This document shows, in pieces, positions 8,480-14,078 of a stretch of 15,672 bases of DNA (the stretch's first letter is position 1; every line of letters starts with the position of its first letter). The notes beneath the pieces are model-generated. The model did no database searches, had not been told where the DNA came from, and saw nothing but the letters and a program-made list of their open reading frames with translations. The stretch is from an uncultured Eubacterium sp. (GTDB taxonomy: Bacteria; Bacillota; Clostridia; Oscillospirales; Acutalibacteraceae). Position numbers and translations under genes: made by a program. Location of the stretch: assembly GCA_934512155.1 (NCBI GenBank), contig CAKSWS010000035.1:1-15672 (forward strand), read 5' to 3'.

Positions 8480-9436
8480 TTACGACCATTTTAATGCTTT
8501 AACAGAAAAACCGAGGCTTGAATCAAGTTTGTTTTTTTGAATTACGGCAACTACTTTCTTTTTATTACAACCGCTGTTATTTTCAGCAGTAACTGTTGCG
8601 GTTACTTTGTAATAATTGTTGTTGCCTAAATATTCTATTTCTTGAATTGAAATCGAATGTGTTTGTTTTTCAATCTTATTTCCTGCGTTTGCCGTTATTG
8701 AAAATGTATCGTTATTTTGATTGTAAGTAATCGGTGCTTTTGTATTTGCCGTGTCAGAGTTGCAATTCGTTTTATAGCCAACTACCGTTTGTGCAAAGTA
8801 TTTAAATAAGTCAAGCACAATTTCGCCTGAGGCAAATGTTGAAGAAGTAGAACCGTTTTCTTGAACCATCCAGCAAGCAACATGATTTGCCAATGTAACC
8901 GGTACCTTTTCGTTGTTTTCATAGTTTGCAGTGTAAAGATAAGGAACTTCAAGCATGTAAGTAACTGTTGAAATATCGCTGTCGCTGAATTTTACGGGAG
9001 TGCCTTTGTCTGATGTTGAAGGTACTTTGTCTTTATCTCCGGGAAGTGTTGTTAACTCTGCATTTGTTGTTTCTTTAGCTTTTCCTGTGTTATTTGGAAC
9101 AGACGGTTTGTCATTGGGAGTAACATCTTGATTTTTATTATCCGAGTTGTTTTTTACGTTGCTTGATGACGGTGCATTTTTAGGATTGCTTATTTTTTTA
9201 TCGGTTTTTTTACCGTCTTTGTCAACTTCATATGCGTTGCCGTTTTCGTCGTAAACAACTGCAACCGTGTTTCCGTTTTCGTCTTCTTCAAATCCAAAAA
9301 GTTCTCCTGAATTTTCAAGATTATTGGGTTGAGTGGTTGTAGTGTCATATTCAGTTGTCTTTTTTGAAGAGCAAGCTGCAAAACATCCGCTTATTAATAA
9401 TGTTAATGCAAGAAACAATGCAATTTTTTTAGTCAA
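8480..9436 (-). CDS. Putative lipoprotein of unknown function (TTG start)
   Basis: I do not recognise the family. From TTG at 9436 the product is 318 residues: MTKK, a hydrophobic stretch and a lipobox I-S-G-C with the lipidated Cys at 18, so it should be exported and anchored outside the membrane. Residues 50-77 hold three short D-x-x/N-G-rich repeats (DENGN at 52 and 63, DKDGK at 72). A long low-complexity Asn/Lys/Ser/Thr/Pro linker follows (about 78-150), then a C-terminal domain of about 165 residues that looks beta-rich with three cysteines. The start could be read as ATG at 9460, but that codon has no ribosome binding site and lies about two bases from the predicted transcript start. 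TTG at 9436-9434 has GAGGTG at 9448-9443, six bases upstream, and gives a more normal lipoprotein signal. It is monocistronic. Confidence 0.82.
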   Translation of the reverse strand: MTKKIALFLALTLLISGCFAACSSKKTTEYDTTTTQPNNLENSGELFGFEEDENGNTVAVVYDENGNAYEVDKDGKKTDKKISNPKNAPSSSNVKNNSDNKNQDVTPNDKPSVPNNTGKAKETTNAELTTLPGDKDKVPSTSDKGTPVKFSDSDISTVTYMLEVPYLYTANYENNEKVPVTLANHVACWMVQENGSTSSTFASGEIVLDLFKYFAQTVVGYKTNCNSDTANTKAPITYNQNNDTFSITANAGNKIEKQTHSISIQEIEYLGNNNYYKVTATVTAENNSGCNKKKVVAVIQKNKLDSSLGFSVKALKWS

Positions 9437-9468
9437 ATTTAACACCTCTGTTATTTTCATTTATGTTA

Positions 9469-9497
9469 ATTATATATAAAATGTCGTGAATTGTAAA
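9469..9497 (-). promoter_or_regulatory. Sigma-A promoter of the lipoprotein gene
   Basis: Minus-strand TTTACA (9497-9492), a 17-base spacer, and TATAAT (9474-9469). The predicted transcript start near 9462 is almost at the upstream ATG (9460), which argues for the downstream TTG start at 9436 with its GAGGTG ribosome binding site (9448-9443). Confidence 0.7.
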
Positions 9498-9543
9498 TAC
9501 TTAAACTAATTTTGAACAATTAATTAAATGTTTGTTCATAATA

Positions 9544-9573
9544 TTTACATAATTTTAAAATTTGTATTATAAT
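9544..9573 (+). promoter_or_regulatory. Putative sigma-A promoter of the leader RNA and membrane protein gene
   Basis: TTTACA (9544-9549), an 18-base spacer, and TATAAT (9568-9573). Transcription would start near 9580, giving a leader of about 170 bases before the ATG at 9753, much longer than any other leader in this window. Confidence 0.6.
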
Positions 9574-9579
9574 ACCTAC

Positions 9580-9752
9580 TTGAAAATGACAGCGTGAAAA
9601 ATCATATTAATCAAATATATTGTACTCAAATTTGCCGTGGCATAATTTTGAACCGGCTGCAACCTTACTTTTTACGCCTGTTTAGGCACAATATGATAGA
9701 TATTTGGTGATTTTTAATAAACTTTTTGTACCCGAAAGGCTATGGTGATTAA
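9580..9752 (+). ncRNA. Structured 5' leader RNA, candidate riboswitch of unassigned class
   Basis: The leader can fold into a long interrupted stem: 9597-9604 with 9708-9715 (8 bp, AAAAATCA/TGATTTTT), 9612-9617 with 9701-9706 (CAAATA/TATTTG), and 9618-9623 with 9688-9693 (TATTGT/ACAATA). Inside are a helix 9626-9632 with 9644-9651 (one bulge), a possible pseudoknot of its loop GCCG (9634-9637) with CGGC (9654-9657), and a GCCT-GTTT-AGGC hairpin (9676-9687) that abuts the main stem. The ribosome binding site GGTGA at 9744-9748 lies outside the stem. No intrinsic terminator is evident, so control would be translational. I cannot match it confidently to TPP, THF, SAM-I, cobalamin, c-di-GMP, ZTP or T-box consensus sequences. 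The fold is by eye, without covariation, and ligand control is inference. Confidence 0.5.
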
Positions 9753-10289
9753 ATGAAAAATTCAATTAAAGTTGCCGTTTGCGGAATTTGCACCGCATTG
9801 TCAACGGTTTTAATGTTTTTGGGCGGAATTACTTATGTGTTTTCTTATGTTGTTCCTATCATATTAGGTGTGTTGATGCTGATGATAAACAAAACATTCG
9901 GCAAGTCATATGCGTTTACGGTTTATTTTGCAACATTTGCTCTTTCAATGATTATTGTAACCGAAAAGGAAAGTGTTTTGCTTTATGGATTGTTTTTTGG
10001 CTATTATCCTATTATTAAACCTTCTATTGAAAAAATTAAATCAAAATTTATTCAAATTGTTTTAAAGTTTTTGCTTTTTAATGCCGCAGTAGCTTTAATT
10101 GAAGTGCTTTCATTTTATGTTTTCGGAATTCCTTTTTATGAAAAAGGAAAAATCGGTTTGCTTGGCTTTATAATTTTGTTTGCCGTTTTAATGAATGTAA
10201 TGTTTGCTTCGTTTGAATTTCTTTTAAAAAATTATTACAAATTATACGAATATAAACTTGAACCGAAAATAAAGAAATTATTTAAATAG
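9753..10289 (+). CDS. Six-helix integral membrane protein, uncharacterised clostridial family
   Basis: A 178-residue, very hydrophobic protein with about six TM helices (roughly 7-25, 27-46, 51-70, 75-90, 99-124, 133-158) and a basic, Lys-rich C-terminal tail (about 160-178). Its size, helix count and opening (KVAVCGICTALSTVLMF) resemble the substrate-binding S components of ECF vitamin transporters, but I see no motif naming a substrate, so this is only an analogy. Notable polar positions inside the hydrophobic part are EKES (71-74) and FFGYYP (81-86). It resembles, from memory, a widespread family of unnamed proteins in Clostridia. The ATG is preceded by GGTGA at 9744-9748 (four-base spacing) and by a long folded leader, which suggests metabolite-controlled expression. 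No terminator separates it from the sigma factor gene, so read-through is possible. Confidence 0.8.
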   Translation: MKNSIKVAVCGICTALSTVLMFLGGITYVFSYVVPIILGVLMLMINKTFGKSYAFTVYFATFALSMIIVTEKESVLLYGLFFGYYPIIKPSIEKIKSKFIQIVLKFLLFNAAVALIEVLSFYVFGIPFYEKGKIGLLGFIILFAVLMNVMFASFEFLLKNYYKLYEYKLEPKIKKLFK

Positions 10290-10293
10290 TTGT

Positions 10294-10320
10294 TGTAACT
10301 TTTTCACCTTCCAAATCGTT
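10294..10320 (+). promoter_or_regulatory. ECF-type promoter upstream of the sigma factor gene
   Basis: TGTAAC at 10294-10299 followed by a T run, a 17-base spacer, and CGTT at 10317-10320. This has the shape of extracytoplasmic-function promoters (AAC-containing -35, CGT-containing -10) rather than sigma-A promoters. It starts five bases after the upstream stop and would give a transcript start near 10326, just ahead of the ribosome binding site AAAGGGAG (10333-10340). Self-activation by the encoded sigma factor is the natural inference. Confidence 0.55.
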
Positions 10321-10349
10321 TTAGTAGTAAAGAAAGGGAGATGATGACA

Positions 10350-10832
10350 ATGATAGACTTTGATGAGCTGTACGAAAAGTATGGCGAGATGCTTTATAAA
10401 ATCGCTTTTTTGTATTTTGGTAATAAGCATGATGCAGAGGACGCTTTGCAAGAGGTTTTTGTAAAAGCATTGCTGAAAATTCCAAACGATACAGACTCAC
10501 ATCAAAAAGCGTGGCTTATTCGTGTAACACAAAATCAATGTAAAGATATGCTAAAAAAGGCTAAAAATATTAATTTATGCATTGATGACGTAATTGTTGC
10601 TTGTGAACCCGAACATATTAACAACGAGTGCAGAATAGATATTTTACAAAAAATAATCAATCTGCCTCCAAAACAAAAAATTATTGTTATTCTTTACTAC
10701 TATTACGATTATTCCGTTTCACAAATTGCTTCAACATTAAAAATAACGGAATCTAATGTTAAAGTTCGATTAAAACGAGGACGAGATGCTTTAAAATTAG
10801 AATTGGAGGGTTACTGTAATGAAATCAAATGA
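10350..10832 (+). CDS. ECF-family RNA polymerase sigma factor
   Basis: From ATG at 10350 the protein is 160 residues, the usual size for an ECF sigma factor, with only regions 2 and 4. Region 2 (about 4-70) shows NKHDAEDALQEVFVKAL (25-41) and the -10-reading helix AWLIRVTQNQCKDMLKK (54-70). Region 4 (about 97-150) shows LPPKQKIIVILYYYYDYSVS and a helix-turn-helix IASTLKITESNVKVRLKRGR (116-135). Two in-frame ATGs at 10341 and 10344 abut the ribosome binding site AAAGGGAG (10333-10340) too closely; 10350 has nine-base spacing, so I prefer it. The next gene starts 14 bases before the stop, the standard layout of a sigma/anti-sigma pair. The subgroup and the inducing signal are unknown. An ECF-like promoter just upstream suggests autoregulation. 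Confidence 0.93.
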   Translation: MIDFDELYEKYGEMLYKIAFLYFGNKHDAEDALQEVFVKALLKIPNDTDSHQKAWLIRVTQNQCKDMLKKAKNINLCIDDVIVACEPEHINNECRIDILQKIINLPPKQKIIVILYYYYDYSVSQIASTLKITESNVKVRLKRGRDALKLELEGYCNEIK

Positions 10833-11796
10833 ATTTAAAAATGCCGTTGATTTAATAAATGTCGATGAATATTTTCAATCACGTCTTAAAGAAAAAGTTA
10901 CAGAGCAGTGCGCAAAAAAGAATAGAATTTTTAAAAAGCCTGCGATTTTAGGCTTAGTATCTGTAATGGTATTTGCCATTGTTGTTGCAGGTTTGGGAAT
11001 TAATAATATAACGGTTAAAAATAATGATAACGTTACATCACAAAACGGAATATCATCCGGAATTTCCCGTGTAGTTTCAGGCTTTGTAATGATAGCTTAT
11101 GCTGATGACAAAAAAACTTATACTTCAAATATTGAAGGCTTTGAAATGAGCGATTTTCCATTTTGTAAAATAGGTGTTTCCGACATAAAAAATAAAACTG
11201 AAGAAGAAATTTCAAATATAATAAAACAGAAAAAAGATGAATTTCATAATTATAATGATTCAACTAAATATCTTCAATCGCATTTTACTTGTGAACGAAT
11301 GAATGATACTTTGGTGTATTTCACAACTTTCGGTGCTTTTGATTTTGATTTAAATGAAAGTGATTATTCAAGTGTTAAAGAGATTCGTGTAAGTAATTTG
11401 AATCCTGAAATCAGTGAAATGGAAATTGTTGCCCAAGACGCAATGTATGATGAAAATTTACAATTAAAAGACAACAGTATAGATTATACAAATTTGGTTT
11501 ATATAACCAATTATCAAAAGTCATACGCTTCAGTTTCAGGAGAACGTTTTAGAAGATGTATGGAACTTGAAAAAACAGGTAATGCCGATTTTCAAATAAA
11601 TTGGAAAATGGCAAACAGTTTATATGAAACGATTGACAAAAATCCTGATTTTGATTTTACAGATATTAAAGATACCGTTATTTTTGAAGTTGTTTACAAT
11701 AACGATGCAATTTCAAAAAGTGTTATTGATGTTGCATTTGATAAAAATGGAAATATGAAAATTACTCCTAAGTCATTTGATTATATTGTTAAATAG
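10819..11796 (+). CDS. Single-pass membrane protein, probable anti-sigma factor with an extracytoplasmic sensor domain
   Basis: A 325-residue protein overlapping the sigma gene by 14 bases, with its own ribosome binding site GGAGGG (10805-10810). Residues 1-40 are charged and cytosolic and could clasp the sigma factor. A single TM helix lies at about 42-61. Residues 62-325 face outside, with a low-complexity Asn/Ser stretch and then a domain rich in Asp, Glu, Lys, Tyr and Phe. There is no HxxxCxxC zinc anti-sigma motif and no domain I can name. Gene order, overlap and topology are what support the anti-sigma call. If right, it would hold the sigma factor at the membrane and release it on an envelope signal, perhaps by regulated proteolysis, but no cleavage site is recognisable. 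It could instead be a sigma-dependent surface protein. Confidence 0.7.
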   Translation: MKSNEFKNAVDLINVDEYFQSRLKEKVTEQCAKKNRIFKKPAILGLVSVMVFAIVVAGLGINNITVKNNDNVTSQNGISSGISRVVSGFVMIAYADDKKTYTSNIEGFEMSDFPFCKIGVSDIKNKTEEEISNIIKQKKDEFHNYNDSTKYLQSHFTCERMNDTLVYFTTFGAFDFDLNESDYSSVKEIRVSNLNPEISEMEIVAQDAMYDENLQLKDNSIDYTNLVYITNYQKSYASVSGERFRRCMELEKTGNADFQINWKMANSLYETIDKNPDFDFTDIKDTVIFEVVYNNDAISKSVIDVAFDKNGNMKITPKSFDYIVK

Positions 11797-11803
11797 TATT
11801 ATA

Positions 11804-11836
11804 AAAGCCTGTATTTGCTTAACAAATACAGGCTTT
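11804..11836. terminator. Bidirectional terminator hairpin between the anti-sigma-like and racemase-like genes
   Basis: A perfect 14-bp stem (11804-11817 with 11823-11836) with loop CTTAA. The T tract is short on the plus strand (TTTAGTT), while the minus strand ends GGCTTTTAT. It sits in the 42-base gap between converging stops at 11796 and 11839. Confidence 0.82.
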
Positions 11837-11838
11837 AG

Positions 11839-12915
11839 TTATCTATATATTCTTTCAATTCTCGGATTTACCATAAGTGGTGAAATATCAACACTTGCAA
11901 TGTCGCCGCATTTTACATCAGAATTTGTAATATCTACCGCTGTGTGGGATAAACCTATTCCGCCTATTACATGGTACAGTCTGCCGTTAATTCTTACATA
12001 CATTTGCTTTTTTTGCAAAAATTTTTTAAACACAGAAAGAACATAATGAAAATCAATAATTTCTTTTTCTTTTGTTAAGCCGAATCCGTCGTAATGACCT
12101 ATAGGAATAATGGCAATTTTTGTTTCATGCTTTGTTTTGTATGTTCCGTTATAACCAATGCTGTATCCGGAAGGAACGGTTTTTATATCTACAACTTCAG
12201 CTTCAAGTTGACCGATTCTGTTAAGCTTTGTTTTTCTTTTTGTAATAACACGACCGGTAAATGCAGAGCCAAGGCGTACATTGTCCATACAAACATCTTC
12301 AACGTTTAAAAGAGCAGGGGAATTAGCACAGTGAGCCGTGCCAACTGAATACCCTGCCTTTTCTATTTGAGAAATGCAGTCCTTAAATAATACAAGCTGA
12401 GCTTTTGTAAGCGGTTCATTTCTGAATGCACTTGAAAAATGAGTGTAAATTCCGACGAAATTTAAATTTTCGCTTTTGTAGCATTCAATAGCTTTTGAAA
12501 TTTCACTTGGCATAAATCCGTATCTGCCCATGCCGGTGTCAATTTTTAAATGGCATTTTGTTTTTATGCCTAATTTTTTTGAAACGCTGTTCATAATTTC
12601 ACAGGCTTTTGTTGAACCGATTGTGGCAATACATCCGTTTTCAGCTATTATTTGCGCTTCTTTTTCAATGCAGGTTGAACGCATAACAAGTATGTCGTTT
12701 TCATCATCTAAAACGCTTTTTAATTCCGGAATATCCGTAACTTCTGTAACTGCAAATGTTTTTATTCCGTTGTCTTTTAAAATTTTTGCAAATTCTTTTA
12801 TACCAAATCCGTAGCCGTTGCCTTTAACAACACCTATTATAGGCACACCGGCTTTTGATTTTAGCAGTTCAATATTTTCAATTAGTTTTGCTTTATCAAT
12901 AATATATTTACTCAT
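11839..12915 (-). CDS. alr: Divergent alanine racemase-like PLP enzyme
   Basis: A 358-residue fold-type III PLP enzyme. The PLP lysine is K31 in VVKGNGYGFG. KIDTGMGRYGF (124-134, R131), IYTHFSSAF (156-164), HCANSPALL (195-203) and the second catalytic residue Y255 in IGYNGTY are in place, then PIGHYDGFG (271-279) where most have PIGYADG. Alanine racemase interconverts L- and D-alanine for the peptidoglycan stem. The C-terminus is unusual: the typical CMD-containing signature reads GGIGLSHTAVDIT (318-330), and only 21 residues follow GD (337-338), so the segment that usually carries the NYE active-site tyrosine appears missing. This also explains its short length. It could be a true racemase with altered specificity (for example serine) or a low-activity paralog. 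Its ATG overlaps the femX-like stop by four bases (ATGA), so the two form an operon. Confidence 0.85.
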   Translation of the reverse strand: MSKYIIDKAKLIENIELLKSKAGVPIIGVVKGNGYGFGIKEFAKILKDNGIKTFAVTEVTDIPELKSVLDDENDILVMRSTCIEKEAQIIAENGCIATIGSTKACEIMNSVSKKLGIKTKCHLKIDTGMGRYGFMPSEISKAIECYKSENLNFVGIYTHFSSAFRNEPLTKAQLVLFKDCISQIEKAGYSVGTAHCANSPALLNVEDVCMDNVRLGSAFTGRVITKRKTKLNRIGQLEAEVVDIKTVPSGYSIGYNGTYKTKHETKIAIIPIGHYDGFGLTKEKEIIDFHYVLSVFKKFLQKKQMYVRINGRLYHVIGGIGLSHTAVDITNSDVKCGDIASVDISPLMVNPRIERIYR

Positions 12916-13949
12916 TTTATCTTTTTCTTAACCTTCATTGCAATGTTATATAAGTTGTAAACCGGTTTGTTTATAACATAATCAAATTCACCTATAAATT
13001 CTTTCATGTATCCGCCGAATCCGTGTTTAAATCTCCATAAACCGTAATGAGGGTTGTCCGGGTTCTGACAGTCGCCGCTGATACCGCCAAAGTCATAAAC
13101 TTTACAGTTGCATTCCATGCCCCATTGCATCATTGCCCATTGTAAAGCATAATTTGGGTAAACATTTCTATGGGCGTTTGATGATGCACCATATTGATAT
13201 TTCATAACATTTTCGCCCCATTTAATTGCAATGGTTCCGGCAATGGCTTTGCCTTCATAGTATGCCATGTAAAGTCTTGCGTCTTCACCCATACAGTTAA
13301 GAATTTTTTCAAAGTACCATTTTGGTCTTGTTGAAAATCCGTCTCTTTCACCGGTTTCTGCCATAATTGCCACAAAGTCATCAAGTGCTTCAACTCCGCA
13401 CACTTTAACTTCAACGCCTTTTTTGGGAGCTTTTCTTATTCTTGTTCTGTAATCTGATTTGAACGTAAGCATAAGTTCTTCTTCTGTTTGGTTGTTATAG
13501 TCAAAACAGTAAACAAAGCGTGGTTGAACGTTTTCAAAATCCATGCAACCGGGATTTAATTCAATAAATCCTTTTTCAATTAAATGTTCTTTGTATGCTG
13601 TGTTTTCAACAACAATTTCAGGGTCAATTTTTATGCAGTATGCTTTATATTCTTTTGCAAGTTTTAACAAACCGTCAAATAATTTATCAAATGTGTCAAA
13701 ATCGTCTTCGTCTGCAACAAATCCACGGCATACGTAAAAGAGAGAATATTTAATAACGGGAATAAATCTGATAAGAGCATCTGCAGTGCCTATTATTTCA
13801 CCGTCATCGTTTTTAAGCATAATTGCTTCCCATTTCCAGGCAGATTTAACCTTTGCCCATTTAGTGGAATGTTGAAATAATCCTTTTGGGTGTTTTTTTA
13901 TAAAATTTTCGTATTCATTTAAGTTTTGTTCGTTAACTCGTTCAATCAT
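12912..13949 (-). CDS. FemX/FemAB-family peptidoglycan interpeptide bridge aminoacyltransferase
   Basis: A 345-residue protein of the FemABX family, which transfers amino acids from aminoacyl-tRNA to the side chain of the peptidoglycan precursor to start or extend the cross-bridge. It has the twin GNAT-like layout. The first half contains LFQHSTKWAKVKSAWKWEA (24-42). The second contains TFKSDYRTRIRKAPKKGVEV (162-181), ARLYMAYYEGKAIAGTIAI (224-242), VYDFGGISGD (284-293) and GLWRFKHGFGGY (303-314), the classic C-terminal block. No long coiled-coil arm is inserted, so it is closer to FemX (first residue added) than FemA/FemB. The amino acid used cannot be read. The ATG has GGAGG at 13961-13957, seven bases upstream. 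It is the first gene of an operon with the racemase-like gene, consistent with a shared wall-building role. Confidence 0.92.
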   Translation of the reverse strand: MIERVNEQNLNEYENFIKKHPKGLFQHSTKWAKVKSAWKWEAIMLKNDDGEIIGTADALIRFIPVIKYSLFYVCRGFVADEDDFDTFDKLFDGLLKLAKEYKAYCIKIDPEIVVENTAYKEHLIEKGFIELNPGCMDFENVQPRFVYCFDYNNQTEEELMLTFKSDYRTRIRKAPKKGVEVKVCGVEALDDFVAIMAETGERDGFSTRPKWYFEKILNCMGEDARLYMAYYEGKAIAGTIAIKWGENVMKYQYGASSNAHRNVYPNYALQWAMMQWGMECNCKVYDFGGISGDCQNPDNPHYGLWRFKHGFGGYMKEFIGEFDYVINKPVYNLYNIAMKVKKKIK

Positions 13950-13981
13950 TTATGAGCCTCCAAAGTTAATTGCTGATTAAT

Positions 13982-14010
13982 ATTATACAAACATTTCGGC
14001 AGTTTGTCCA
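13982..14010 (-). promoter_or_regulatory. Sigma-A promoter of the femX-like/alr-like operon
   Basis: Minus-strand TGGACA (14010-14005), a 17-base spacer, and TATAAT (13987-13982). Predicted start near 13975, upstream of the GGAGG ribosome binding site (13961-13957). Confidence 0.68.
13987..14007. promoter_or_regulatory. Inverted repeat, candidate operator between femX-like and lacZ-type genes
   Basis: ACAAAC (13987-13992) and GTTTGT (14002-14007) are perfect inverted arms around nine bases, ATTTCGGCA. The repeat fills the space between the -10 and -35 of the femX-like promoter and ends 10 bases before the -35 of the lacZ-type promoter, so a bound protein could affect either. It does not match a catabolite-repression (cre) consensus or a compact LacI-type palindrome. 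A 6-bp repeat can arise by chance in AT-rich DNA. Confidence 0.3.
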
Positions 14011-14017
14011 TTATTAA

Positions 14018-14046
14018 TTGACAATTATTTAAATATATATTATTAT
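14018..14046 (+). promoter_or_regulatory. Sigma-A promoter of the beta-galactosidase gene
   Basis: Consensus TTGACA (14018-14023), a 17-base spacer, and TATTAT (14041-14046). Predicted start near 14053. The ribosome binding site is weak (GGGG at 14068-14071, seven bases before the ATG). Confidence 0.7.
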
Positions 14047-14078
14047 ATATTTTAAATTATTTTATTTGGGGTAAATTT

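Noticed and set aside
9716..9740. Intrinsic terminator in the leader before the membrane protein
   Set aside because: CTTTTTG followed by CCCGAAAGG gives no stable G+C-rich stem ahead of a U run, so transcriptional attenuation is not supported.
10341..10349. ATG codons at 10341 and 10344 as the sigma factor start
   Set aside because: They touch or nearly touch the AAAGGGAG ribosome binding site. ATG at 10350 has normal spacing and gives a typical ECF N-terminus.
10294..10349. Sigma gene driven only by read-through from the membrane protein
   Set aside because: Read-through is possible, as no terminator lies between them, but a plausible ECF-type promoter with a fitting transcript start is present, so it is not the favoured sole source.
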